64,000 nucleotides of DNA from Clostridia bacterium (GTDB lineage: Bacteria; Bacillota; Clostridia; Peptostreptococcales; Acidaminobacteraceae). The translations under genes and the position numbers were made by a program. The notes below the pieces were generated by a model that was not told the origin of the DNA, searched no databases, and was given only the letters and a program-made list of their open reading frames with translations. Location of the stretch: assembly GCA_016937975.1 (NCBI GenBank), contig JAFGVN010000073.1, forward strand, positions 1 to 64,000, in the 5' to 3' direction. Of the stretch, positions 35,954 to 44,710 are shown one piece after another; the stretch's first letter is position 1, and every line of letters starts with the position of its first letter.

Positions 35954-36063
35954 GGATATTTATCGATGTTAATGACAAGGATATCCTTAAGGAAGTTGAA
36001 TGGAAAGAACGTTTTTTTTTTGCATAATATAAGGTACAATAAAATAAAGAAAGTAGGCAGATT

Positions 36064-36519
36064 ATGAGAAAATGGTTATTACTCTTTGCCATCTTGATAT
36101 GGAGTTGTGAAGCAGAACCAACAATTTCTAAACCCATTGTAAAGGAAGAAATCGTAGAAGAAATTGTTGTTGAACCTGTGGTCATAGAAGAAGAGAAAAT
36201 AGAAGCTTTGGTGAAACTCACCAATAATGAGATGAGAATCATTGCAATAGAAGACTTACATGCCCTCATGTCAAAGACTTTGATTGAAAGGGTGGACTTC
36301 AATGAAGCCATTGAGGCACAACAAGATTTAATTGAAAATATTATATATGAAGTCGTAATGAACTATAGAAGGGATATGGTGGATAAAATCATTCTCAAGG
36401 AAAATGTTGATCTCACTTCAGAAGAAAAAGCTTTATTAATAGAAAGAACAACGTATCAGGAAATGTATCAATTGATGTTAACCTATGAAATGGTATTTCT
36501 TAAACATTATGAACAGTAG
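36064..36519 (+). CDS. Putative lipoprotein upstream of a two-component pair
   Basis: 151 residues. A short signal ends in LIWSC, a weak lipobox, followed by a Glu/Val/Ile-rich stretch (about 25-50) that looks like an unstructured spacer, then an amphipathic helical domain. No family recognised. It ends 12 bp before a response regulator gene and probably shares its transcript, so it may modulate that sensor system; this is inference. The ribosome site (AGTAGGCAG) is moderate. Confidence 0.65.
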   Translation: MRKWLLLFAILIWSCEAEPTISKPIVKEEIVEEIVVEPVVIEEEKIEALVKLTNNEMRIIAIEDLHALMSKTLIERVDFNEAIEAQQDLIENIIYEVVMNYRRDMVDKIILKENVDLTSEEKALLIERTTYQEMYQLMLTYEMVFLKHYEQ

Positions 36520-36531
36520 GAGGACAGGATT

Positions 36532-37212
36532 TTGGCTAATAGAGTATTAGTGGTTGAAGATGAATTTAGAATGAGAGAACTCATAGTTGCCTACTATAAG
36601 AAGGAAGGTTATGAAGTTCTTGAAGCCGATAATGGGAATGATGCCATTGATATTTTCGATCGCGAAAAAGTAGATATTGTCATTTTAGATGTCATGATTC
36701 CTGGTGTTTATGGATGGGAAGTCTGTAAATACATAAGAAATAGTTCAGATGTTCCTATTATTATGCTTACTGCAAAATCAGAGGAAGACGACAAACTTTT
36801 AGGATTTGATTTGGGAGTCGATGAATATGTAACAAAACCCTTTAGTCCAAAAGTTCTTATGGCACGCACGAGAAATCTTCTAAAACGCGCCAAAGGGGAA
36901 GTCGCTTCAGGTGAAGGGATTTTAAATTATGGTCAGTTAAGTATTAATACATTGTCTTATGAAGTAAAAGTCGAAAATCAGATTATTAGTACATCCCCTA
37001 AGGAATATGAGCTTTTAATGTACCTCATTGAAAACAAAAACAGAGTATGCACAAGAGAGCAAATTCTCGATCGTGTGTGGGGCTATGATTATATGGGAGA
37101 TTACCGTGTAGTGGATACCCATATTAAAAAGTTGAGATCAAAGCTGAATAATTGTGCAAAGTATATTAAAACCATTATAAGAGTGGGTTATATGTTTGAG
37201 GTGAAAATATGA
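36532..37212 (+). CDS. OmpR-family response regulator
   Basis: 226 residues: receiver domain (about 1-118, phosphoacceptor Asp53 in IVILDVMIPG, Lys in VTKPFSP) and winged-helix DNA-binding domain (about 130-225, REQILDRVWGYDYMGDYRVVDTHIKKLRSKL). The start is TTG 36532, placed 6 bases after AGGAGGAC; no better ATG fits the receiver N-terminus (ANRVLVVEDE). Its last codons overlap the kinase start (ATGA), so the two are produced together. Confidence 0.94.
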   Translation: MANRVLVVEDEFRMRELIVAYYKKEGYEVLEADNGNDAIDIFDREKVDIVILDVMIPGVYGWEVCKYIRNSSDVPIIMLTAKSEEDDKLLGFDLGVDEYVTKPFSPKVLMARTRNLLKRAKGEVASGEGILNYGQLSINTLSYEVKVENQIISTSPKEYELLMYLIENKNRVCTREQILDRVWGYDYMGDYRVVDTHIKKLRSKLNNCAKYIKTIIRVGYMFEVKI

Positions 37213-38954
37213 GAAGAACAGGACTAGTGGTTAAAATGACCATTATGACTTTTGTTTTCTTTATGTTGTTTCTTGTTTTCGCTTTGGTTCTTCAAGGTAC
37301 CTTCTTTGAAAGTTTTTACCTTGAGCAAAAGGTAACTGATATCAGTGATAAAGTAAAGGATTTTGCGAGTCAGTATAGTGCCATCAATTGGAATGCTCAG
37401 GAACTGAGTGACAACTTAACCTTGTTTAACAGTGTAAATGGTGTTGAGCTTACCGTGTTGGATAAGTATGGCAATATTAAGAATGATGCAGTGTACCAGA
37501 TTATAATAGAAGATAAAAATAAAGTGATTCACAAAATGCATTTGAATCATGCTTTAAACGAAAACAGTTACAATATATTTTCCTTAAAAGTAGGTGATGA
37601 AATTGAAGCCTATGGATACAATTGGGCAAACAGTACCATTATTTTTAAGCCACTTCGCTTAACGAGAGATGCAGTTGTATTTGATTTAGTAGATTCTATA
37701 GAGGGCTTGGATTATGTAAGTGGAAAAATCATCGGGATGGAATTGCCTAGCTATGCAGAAATCAAAAGTGCTTTTTATAAACAACCTATTCGTGAGATTA
37801 TTTTAGAATTAATTATTAACCAAGGCAGAGAATATCCATGGCTCAATGAACCTGGTGTTTATGAAAAGGAGCAACTCTCTCAGCCTTATAATCAATTGAT
37901 TTATTATTATCCCATTGGTAATGTTTTTACAAGAGAAATGGTTCTTGCCATTGGTTCTGAAAGACATATTGTCGAAGCAAAAAATATTTTATCAGATTAT
38001 CATATTTATATTCTGATGTTGTCCTTTGTATTGATCATCTTCTTGTCGTATTTTTACTCTATGACGATTTTGAAACCCATTTTAAGATTAAATAGAGCTG
38101 CAGAGAAAATGGCTAATTTAGATTTTTCTGAGAAAATAAAAGTAGAACGAAATGATGAAATTGGCTCTTTATCAGAAAGTTTAAATACCCTGTCGACGAA
38201 CCTTTCAAACTCTATGGAGGAGTTGAAAGAAACGAATATTCAATTGAAAATAGAAATTGAAAAGGAGAGAGAATTAGAGTCTTTAAGAAAGGATTTTGTC
38301 AGTGGTGTCTCCCATGAACTCAAGACCCCTCTTGGTATTATACGTGGCTATGCTGAAGGTGTAAGAGATGATATCTTTGAAGACAAGACCTATTACATGG
38401 ATGTTATTATTGAAGAAACTGAAAAAATGGACAATCTCGTTGTAGACATGCTGGAACTTTCTAAATTGGAATCAACAAATTTTAAAATCCAACCTAAAAA
38501 CTTTGATATGTATCAGTTGATAGAGTTTGTTATCAATAAATTTGAGTATCAACTTTCAGAAAAGAATATTTATGTAGAAGTGAATCGAAATACAGAAGAT
38601 TCCATTGTTTATGCAGATGCTTTCAGAATGGAGCAGGTTATTGTAAACTTTATGAGTAATGCCATTCGTTATTCTAAAAAGAATATGCCTATTATTATTG
38701 AAGTAACAAAGCTTGAAAATCAATTGCTTTTCCAAATTGAAAATCATGGTGAACACATACCTGAAGATAAACTTTCAAAAGTATGGAATAGATTTTATTG
38801 TGTGGATCCATCAAGAAATAAATCTGAAGGTGGCACAGGTTTGGGTTTAGCAATTGTTAGGAATATAATTGAATTGCATCAAGGGCAATTCGGCGTAAGA
38901 AATACTGAAATAGGTGTTCAATTTTATTTTATGTTAAACTATAAAGAAGGATAA
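37209..38954 (+). CDS. Sensor histidine kinase partner of the OmpR regulator
   Basis: 581 residues. TM1 (about 10-30), extracellular sensor region (about 32-260), TM2 (about 262-285), HAMP (about 285-340), HisKA with His369 in GVSHELKTPLGIIRGYAEG, and HATPase (about 470-580; NFMSNAIRYS, GGTGLGLAIVRNII). The typical HK1 type paired with OmpR regulators in Firmicutes. The signal is unknown; the upstream lipoprotein may be an accessory. Ends in a terminator. Confidence 0.94.
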   Translation: MRRTGLVVKMTIMTFVFFMLFLVFALVLQGTFFESFYLEQKVTDISDKVKDFASQYSAINWNAQELSDNLTLFNSVNGVELTVLDKYGNIKNDAVYQIIIEDKNKVIHKMHLNHALNENSYNIFSLKVGDEIEAYGYNWANSTIIFKPLRLTRDAVVFDLVDSIEGLDYVSGKIIGMELPSYAEIKSAFYKQPIREIILELIINQGREYPWLNEPGVYEKEQLSQPYNQLIYYYPIGNVFTREMVLAIGSERHIVEAKNILSDYHIYILMLSFVLIIFLSYFYSMTILKPILRLNRAAEKMANLDFSEKIKVERNDEIGSLSESLNTLSTNLSNSMEELKETNIQLKIEIEKERELESLRKDFVSGVSHELKTPLGIIRGYAEGVRDDIFEDKTYYMDVIIEETEKMDNLVVDMLELSKLESTNFKIQPKNFDMYQLIEFVINKFEYQLSEKNIYVEVNRNTEDSIVYADAFRMEQVIVNFMSNAIRYSKKNMPIIIEVTKLENQLLFQIENHGEHIPEDKLSKVWNRFYCVDPSRNKSEGGTGLGLAIVRNIIELHQGQFGVRNTEIGVQFYFMLNYKEG

Positions 38955-38969
38955 ATACCTTCTTTTTTT
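38943..38969 (+). terminator. Terminator of the two-component operon
   Basis: AAAGAAGG-ATAAATA-CCTTCTTT followed by a T-run; overlaps the last codons and stop. Confidence 0.8.
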
Positions 38970-39084
38970 GTATTTCAAACCCATATAATGAGCCCAAATT
39001 GGTGTCATTTTTCTGTAACAATGCTTAAAAATATAAAAATTTTTTTCTGAGTTTTTTTAAAATTCTCAAGTAAAATGCAATCGG

Positions 39085-39120
39085 TTTCAAGAATTGTAAA
39101 CCAGATTACAATCCTTGAAA
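39085..39120. repeat. Long imperfect inverted repeat in a 377-bp intergenic gap
   Basis: TTTCAAGAATTGTAA, spacer ACCAGA, TTACAATCCTTGAAA: 15-bp arms with one mismatch. There is no T-tract, so it is not a typical terminator. The gap 38955-39331 otherwise holds AT-rich sequence, no convincing ORF, and the promoter listed next. Confidence 0.6.
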
Positions 39121-39224
39121 TTAAAGGGGGAAGAAATTGTTAGATTTGTTCCTTCAATTATGACAATTTTGTATTTGTCTGAAAATTCATCATTTTTCAC
39201 AAAATTAATTTTCTTGAAAAAAAC

Positions 39225-39286
39225 TTGTATTTCCCTTCTCCTGTGCTATAATAGCAAACGTGTTATATTTTCTATAGCACTTTTTT
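39225..39286 (+). promoter_or_regulatory. Promoter of the transglycosylase gene, within an inverted repeat
   Basis: TTGTAT-N16-TATAAT with an extended -10 (TGCTATAAT, 39244-39252). The -10 lies inside GTGCTATA (39243-39250), which pairs with TATAGCAC (39273-39280) followed by six T. It could be an operator or an attenuator-like hairpin. A small GGCT-GTAT-AGCC hairpin follows in the leader. Confidence 0.7.
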
Positions 39287-39331
39287 ATTAAAAAAAATGG
39301 CTGTATAGCCAAAAGATATTAGGAGAGTACA

Positions 39332-40105
39332 ATGAAGAAGACGAGAATGATCCTTGTTGTTGCTTTCATGCTGAGTATCAGTTTATTGACTTTTGTTTCT
39401 CAAGGAGAAGAATTAGTCATGACAACAGAGCAAGATACAGTTCAGGTATATGGACTAAGTTATGAAATCAATCATGCAAAGGAAGACATGGCATCTAACC
39501 CATTGGCACAAATTCAAAAAAAGTATATTGAGCCAGATTTGGCAATTAATAATCAAGAGATGGGTGTAATCCTATACGAGCCAAATAAAAAAACCACAAT
39601 TTACGATACCCAAAGACAAGAACATTATGCTTCTGATTTGGATGAGAGAGTGGGCATAATTTTAGAGTTAACGCCGTTAGATGAAGAAACTGCAAAAATC
39701 GTATTAACCTATGCCGATGAATACGATATTAGACCATCACTGATTTTAGGCATCATGGACTTGGAAAGTAACTTCAACCAATACCTTGTAGGTACATCTC
39801 AGGATAGAGGTTACATGCAAATTATTCCAGGTACTGAAAAATGGTTGGCAAAGGCTTATGGTGAAGAACTGGGATTGACATATAATCCTGAAAACATCTT
39901 TGACCCAGAATATAATATTGCATTGGCAGTTAAATACCTGTCTGTTTTAGACGAGCAATATAAAGGCAATGTGACGAAAATGTTGACATCTTATAACCGT
40001 GGTGATGCAGGATTAAAGTCCTGGTATGAAGAACATGGGACCTATGAGACAGCATATTCCCGTGTCGTATTAAAAAGAGAAAAGAAATATTTAGAAGTTG
40101 AGTAG
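39332..40105 (+). CDS. Secreted lytic transglycosylase (SLT domain)
   Basis: 257 residues. An N-terminal signal peptide (MKKTRMILVVAFMLSISLLTFVSQG) is followed by a linker and an SLT domain (about 115-235): catalytic Glu in LGIMDLESNFN, then GYMQIIPGTEKWLAKAYG and MLTSYNRGDAG. It cleaves peptidoglycan glycan strands outside the cell. It has no wall-binding repeats. Its products are a possible source of the amino sugars used by the MupG PTS locus, which is only a thought. AGGAGAG precedes ATG. Confidence 0.9.
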   Translation: MKKTRMILVVAFMLSISLLTFVSQGEELVMTTEQDTVQVYGLSYEINHAKEDMASNPLAQIQKKYIEPDLAINNQEMGVILYEPNKKTTIYDTQRQEHYASDLDERVGIILELTPLDEETAKIVLTYADEYDIRPSLILGIMDLESNFNQYLVGTSQDRGYMQIIPGTEKWLAKAYGEELGLTYNPENIFDPEYNIALAVKYLSVLDEQYKGNVTKMLTSYNRGDAGLKSWYEEHGTYETAYSRVVLKREKKYLEVE

Positions 40106-40108
40106 CAG

Positions 40109-40133
40109 ACTAACCGAAAGGTTAGTTTTTTTT
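40109..40133 (+). terminator. Terminator of the transglycosylase gene
   Basis: ACTAACC-GAAA-GGTTAGT followed by seven T: GAAA-tetraloop hairpin. Confidence 0.92.
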
Positions 40134-40167
40134 GCGTTTCATTTCATATTTACATGGTTCTAAAGAT

Positions 40168-40196
40168 TTGTAATTTTATGCGGAATAAATTATAAT
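40168..40196 (+). promoter_or_regulatory. Promoter of the nuclease-helicase gene
   Basis: TTGTAA-N17-TATAAT. The expected transcription start falls at the LexA-type box just downstream. Confidence 0.7.
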
Positions 40197-40203
40197 AGGA
40201 GTG

Positions 40204-40217
40204 CGAACTCATGTTCG
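40204..40217. promoter_or_regulatory. LexA (SOS) box
   Basis: CGAACTCATGTTCG matches the Firmicute LexA/DinR operator pattern CGAAC-N4-GTTCG, with only one deviation from the inner consensus. It lies between the -10 element and the ribosome site, where bound LexA would block transcription. Confidence 0.8.
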
Positions 40218-40227
40218 AGGGGGATTT

Positions 40228-42582
40228 ATGCATAAAACTGTAATTGATATCTCTGTTAGAGAACTGATTCATCTCGTTTTTAGAGGTGGGGATTTGGATG
40301 CCAGATTTGTTGGGAAGCAACGAGCTCTTGAAGGCACCAAGGCACATCAGGTTGTTCAGAAGAGAATGGGTGATCATTATTCACCAGAAGTTACCATTAA
40401 ACATATCTTTGAAGAAGATAACTTACAGATCAATATTTCTGGTCGTATTGATGGTGTTATTCATGAAAAAACTAAGATTATCGATGAAATTAAAAGTACC
40501 TTGAGACCACTGGAGACCATAGAGGAAGATGATTATCCAATGCATTGGTTGCAAGGTGAGCTGTATGCTTATTTTTATGCAAAGGCATATGACCTAAATG
40601 AAATCACTTTGCAATTGACTTATGTGACCATTGATGATTATGCGACAAAGCATTTTCAAAGAACATATAATCTGGAAACTTTAGAGGGGATATTTCTTCA
40701 TGTCATGTCTCTATATTTGGAGTTCGCCCATAGAATAGATGATTGGAATCAAATTAGAAATGAATCGCTTCAAGATTTAGCTTTTCCCTTTAGTACCTAT
40801 CGGAATGGGCAAAGAGAGTTGGCTGTTTGTGCATATAAAACCATTAAGGAAGGGAAAAAGGCATTCATTCAAGCGCCGACGGGCATTGGAAAAACTATTT
40901 CAACGATTTTTCCAACACTAAAAGCAATGGCAGAAGATCATTGTTCAAAGATGTTTTATTTGACTGCAAAAACCATTACAAGATCAGTCGCTGAAGAAGC
41001 TTTTGAAATTATGAGAGCGAAAGGACTGAAATTAAAAACCGTTACTTTAACGGCAAAGGATAAGATTTGCTTTGAGAAAGGTGCTGCCTGTATACCTGAA
41101 GAATGTTCTTTTGCTAAGGGACATTATAATCGGGTAAATGATGCAATTAAAGATATATTGGATCATGAAGACAATTTGAATAGAATACATATAGAGCATT
41201 ATGCCCAGAAGTATCATGTGTGTCCTTTTGAGTTTGCATTGGATTTATCTTTATCAGCAGACTGTATTATATGCGATTATAATTATGTCTTTGATCCAAG
41301 GGTTAACTTGAAACGCTTTTTCCAGGATGTTAAAGGCAAATATGCTTTTCTTATAGACGAATCACATAACTTGGTGGATCGTGCCAGAGGCATGTATTCA
41401 GCTGAAATTACAAAAAAACCCTTACTTGAAATGAAGCGTCATTTAAAGGGAAAACAGGATGATGTTTTAGATAATTTTGTGAAAGTTATTACAAAATACA
41501 ATAAAGCGCTTATCGATTATAGAAAACAGTGTGAAGCAACTGAAACTTATGTTTTTGACGAAGCACCCAAAGAACTTTATCAAATCATGAGAAGATTTGT
41601 AGAAAAAGCAGATGTTATTTTAAATGACTATAAGCATCTGGTTTGCTATGATGATATTTTAGATTATTATTTTGCCACCTTGAATTTCTTAAATATCTTC
41701 GAGCTTTTTGATGAACATTATAAAACATATGTTACCAATGAGCAAGGAGACTTACACATTCATTTATTTTGTGTAGATCCAGCACATCTTATTGAAGAAA
41801 CTTTAAAATTGGGAGCAGGCACCTTGTTTTTTTCTGCAACCCTTTCACCGATGTCCTATTTTCATAGAATGTATGCCCATAAGGATGAAGATTATACACT
41901 GTTGTTGCCTTCACCCTTTGATGAACACCACAGAAGATATATGGTCGCAAGAGATGTTATGACCACTTACAAGAAACGAGCCTTTAGTTATGAGAATGTT
42001 GCCAGATACCTTCTATCTTTTGCACAGAGCAAAATGGGTAATTATATTGTGTTTTTCTCATCCTATGCTTATAAAAAAGCAGTTCTGGAGATTTTTGAAT
42101 CCTTTGAGTCTGATGTTGAGATTTTAGATCAAAAGAGAGATTTATCAGAAGAGGAAAAGGAAGCTTTTTTAAACGCTTTTCAAAAGCGAGAATCAAATTC
42201 GATGATTGGATTCTGTGTTCTTGGAGGAAGCTTTTCTGAAGGGGTAGATTTAAGAGGTGATAGGCTAATAGGAACAGCAATCGTTGGGGTTGGACTTCCA
42301 ATGGTCTGTTTGGAAAGAGAGATTATCAAATCTTATCATGAAGCCCATGATGAAGATGCCTTTAGTTATGCTTATGTTTATCCAGGGCTGAATAAAGTCA
42401 TGCAAGCTGCTGGAAGAGTGATTCGCACAGAAGAAGATAAAGGTGTTATTTTGCTTATGGATGAAAGATATGGCTACTATACTTATCAAGAAGTGATGCC
42501 ATCGGATTGGCAGCCTTATTATACGACATATTCAGATTTCAAAAGTGCCATAGAGGAGACTTGGAAAATGATACACGATTAG
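40228..42582 (+). CDS. PD-(D/E)XK nuclease - XPD/DinG-type Fe-S helicase fusion
   Basis: 784 residues. The N-terminal 150 residues look like a RecB-type nuclease: a conserved His near 41 (KAHQVV), GRIDGV (about 72) and DEIKST (about 88). Then a superfamily-2 helicase: Walker A APTGIGKT (about 216), four-Cys iron-sulfur region (CFEKGAACIPEEC, HVCPFEFA), DESHNL (about 377), FFSATLSPM, and QAAGRVIRTEEDKG (about 728). A DinG/Rad3-like DNA repair enzyme. The ATG at 40228 follows GAGGGGGA; the track start 40201 would overlap the LexA box. The LexA box suggests SOS induction. Confidence 0.9.
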   Translation: MHKTVIDISVRELIHLVFRGGDLDARFVGKQRALEGTKAHQVVQKRMGDHYSPEVTIKHIFEEDNLQINISGRIDGVIHEKTKIIDEIKSTLRPLETIEEDDYPMHWLQGELYAYFYAKAYDLNEITLQLTYVTIDDYATKHFQRTYNLETLEGIFLHVMSLYLEFAHRIDDWNQIRNESLQDLAFPFSTYRNGQRELAVCAYKTIKEGKKAFIQAPTGIGKTISTIFPTLKAMAEDHCSKMFYLTAKTITRSVAEEAFEIMRAKGLKLKTVTLTAKDKICFEKGAACIPEECSFAKGHYNRVNDAIKDILDHEDNLNRIHIEHYAQKYHVCPFEFALDLSLSADCIICDYNYVFDPRVNLKRFFQDVKGKYAFLIDESHNLVDRARGMYSAEITKKPLLEMKRHLKGKQDDVLDNFVKVITKYNKALIDYRKQCEATETYVFDEAPKELYQIMRRFVEKADVILNDYKHLVCYDDILDYYFATLNFLNIFELFDEHYKTYVTNEQGDLHIHLFCVDPAHLIEETLKLGAGTLFFSATLSPMSYFHRMYAHKDEDYTLLLPSPFDEHHRRYMVARDVMTTYKKRAFSYENVARYLLSFAQSKMGNYIVFFSSYAYKKAVLEIFESFESDVEILDQKRDLSEEEKEAFLNAFQKRESNSMIGFCVLGGSFSEGVDLRGDRLIGTAIVGVGLPMVCLEREIIKSYHEAHDEDAFSYAYVYPGLNKVMQAAGRVIRTEEDKGVILLMDERYGYYTYQEVMPSDWQPYYTTYSDFKSAIEETWKMIHD

Positions 42583-42592
42583 GATATAGAGA

Positions 42593-42621
42593 AAAGCCGA
42601 AGACAATCTTCGGCTTTTTTT
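42593..42621 (+). terminator. Terminator between helicase and flagellin-like genes
   Basis: AAAGCCGAAGA-CAA-TCTTCGGCTTT followed by T-run; A-rich upstream side allows use from both strands. Confidence 0.92.
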
Positions 42622-42634
42622 GACAGTATTCCAA

Positions 42635-43378
42635 TCAGACCAGTAAACCTAGTTTTTCTGATTCTAAATTTTTTTGTTTCTGCAAAGCAGAGAATTGATA
42701 CTGCTCTAAAATTCTTTGTTTATTTAACTCCATCATTGATTTTGCAAGATCTGTATCGGCAATTGTAGCTCGCGAGGCAGTTTGCTGTATTGTACTCGCT
42801 TGAGTATTGTTTAAATTGGCTTGTAAGCCATTATCCTGTGCACCGATTTGACTTCTTGCTGCATTAACCTTATTGATGGCTTCATCAATTTTTCCGATGT
42901 CAAAATTACCTTCCACAGAGAATCCCTTAATGCCTAAAGATTCCAAACTGGTGTTTTCCAATTGCATCACAGTACCTTGACCATTTGCGCCTGCACCTAA
43001 AGTCTTATCTGTGAAAGAACCATCAAGAAGTTTCATGCCATTAAATTCGGTATTTTGAGCACTGCTTTGAATGGTATCAAATAAGGAATTAATTTCCTTT
43101 TGAATGATGCTTTTATCATCATTGGTTAAAATACCATTACTTGCTTGAACAGCCAACTCTTTTACTCTCAATAAAGAATCTGAAATATTGTTTAAAGATC
43201 CTTCTGCTGTACGCAGTAAATCCTGACTCGATTCTATGTTCTTTTGAGCCTGCTCATTGCCTTTAATCTGACTATTCAGTTTTTCTGATATCGCTAAGCC
43301 TGCTGGGTCTTTGGAGGCCGAGGTTAGCCTATTGCCACTGGCAATTTGTGAATACACGTCATATGCTTGAATTTTCAA
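42635..43378 (-). CDS. Short flagellin-like protein
   Basis: 247 residues. The N-terminal helical domain (YSQIASGNRLTSASKDPAGLAISEKLNSQIKG) and C-terminal helical domain (TASRATIADTDLAKSMMELNKQRILEQYQ) are those of flagellin, but the usual first ~20 residues (RINHNISALNT type) are missing and the C-terminus lacks the normal QLLR ending. The central region is short. I start at TTG 43378, 4 bases after GAGGTGAT; the track's ATG at 43402 has no ribosome site. It stands alone, not in a flagellar operon, opposite a glycosyltransferase cluster. It may be a minor filament or secreted flagellin variant. Confidence 0.85.
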   Translation of the reverse strand: MKIQAYDVYSQIASGNRLTSASKDPAGLAISEKLNSQIKGNEQAQKNIESSQDLLRTAEGSLNNISDSLLRVKELAVQASNGILTNDDKSIIQKEINSLFDTIQSSAQNTEFNGMKLLDGSFTDKTLGAGANGQGTVMQLENTSLESLGIKGFSVEGNFDIGKIDEAINKVNAARSQIGAQDNGLQANLNNTQASTIQQTASRATIADTDLAKSMMELNKQRILEQYQFSALQKQKNLESEKLGLLV

Positions 43379-43504
43379 GGTTATCACCTCACTGTCATTC
43401 ATATATACCCTTTTTTATGGATTTTTAAACAATTGAAAAAAGAAAGGTATTGTTAATTTTACATTATGTTGGGTATAAGCCTTAAAAAGAGAAAGGAAAA
43501 CATC

Positions 43505-44710
43505 GTGAAAATAGGATTTGGGTTAATCACCAAGGATTTTTTAACAGCAGAGCCCATAGATCAATTTATTAGAAATGCCAAGAAATTTGGACACGCAATT
43601 GATAGTGTCATTATTGGATATGGTGATCAAATTAATCGTGAGGTCATAGCCGCTTTGGAGAAAGAAGTAAAAGTACATTCAATTCATATTCGAAAATCTG
43701 TAGAATTAGACGACTATCTTACTCGGCAAGGTATGACACAGTGGGAAAGAACAGCTTTAATAGGCAATATACATAAGGATTCTGATGGTAGAGTTCCCTA
43801 TGGCAATAGCAGAAATCATATTATTATGAAGGCGATAAAAGAACATTTGGATGTTCTGATTTTCATCGACACAGATGTATATCCCGAAGTTGTCATACAT
43901 GAAAAGGATCTTTTGAAAGATGAAAAGCTGTTTTTAAGAAAAACCAGTATGGAGCATGTTTTTATACAAGAAGTTGATTTTGTTAAGGAACATTTAAAAG
44001 CCTTGTCCGATAAACACGTTGTCGTTTCTACCAGTGATTATACAGGTTATTACATTATTCCCCCAATGGCTTTTGAAGGTATGGATGATTTATTTTATGG
44101 CTTAAAAAAAGAAAGTGCTTATAACTATATCAAGGATAGCTATCAACATAATTGCTTGTCTTTAGATCATGGTATCAGACGACAACCTTTCAGAACAGAA
44201 AAAGTATTAGGAGGCAATGTTGCAATAAAACTAGAGTTGTTTAAAAGTATCGTACCATTCTTCTCCAGTGCCTATTATATGAAGGATACAAAGTACCTTA
44301 CAAGAGGAGAAGATACAGTTTTGGCTTTGCAAATGAAGGAAGTGACTTCAAAAAAATTCGTTGATATCGATATGAAGATTTTTCACAATACTTACGGTCA
44401 TTTTCCTACTGTTCCTGATATTTTAAAGGATCAATGCATCAAAGATCGATTTTTTAATGCCAGTATGGGATGGCTCGGTAGAAATCCATTTTTAAATTAC
44501 TTGTCTGGTATCAGAAAAGAATATGCCTATGAGCAAGAACACAAAAGATTAATAGCAGGCTCTCAAGCAATTTATAAATATTTGAAAGATGAAAGATTTT
44601 TATTGCTGCCAGAAGCCCATGATCTTGCCTATGCGCATTTAGATACAATGATAAAAGAATATGAAGCATTTAAAACAAGTTGGTTTAACTGGATAAGGAG
44701 GTTACAATGA
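43505..44710 (+). CDS. GT-A fold glycosyltransferase, family uncertain
   Basis: 401 residues. Starts at GTG 43505 after AAAGGAAAA, giving MKIGFGLITKDF; the track start 43466 adds an unlikely leader. A nucleotide-sugar/metal motif is visible in LIFIDTDVYPEV (DxD) and a late acidic motif in TRGEDTVLALQ, both typical of GT2-like enzymes. No TM segments. Its end overlaps the next gene (ATGA), so it belongs to a three-gene glycosyltransferase unit. The acceptor is unknown; flagellin or a surface polysaccharide is possible. Confidence 0.75.
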   Translation: MKIGFGLITKDFLTAEPIDQFIRNAKKFGHAIDSVIIGYGDQINREVIAALEKEVKVHSIHIRKSVELDDYLTRQGMTQWERTALIGNIHKDSDGRVPYGNSRNHIIMKAIKEHLDVLIFIDTDVYPEVVIHEKDLLKDEKLFLRKTSMEHVFIQEVDFVKEHLKALSDKHVVVSTSDYTGYYIIPPMAFEGMDDLFYGLKKESAYNYIKDSYQHNCLSLDHGIRRQPFRTEKVLGGNVAIKLELFKSIVPFFSSAYYMKDTKYLTRGEDTVLALQMKEVTSKKFVDIDMKIFHNTYGHFPTVPDILKDQCIKDRFFNASMGWLGRNPFLNYLSGIRKEYAYEQEHKRLIAGSQAIYKYLKDERFLLLPEAHDLAYAHLDTMIKEYEAFKTSWFNWIRRLQ

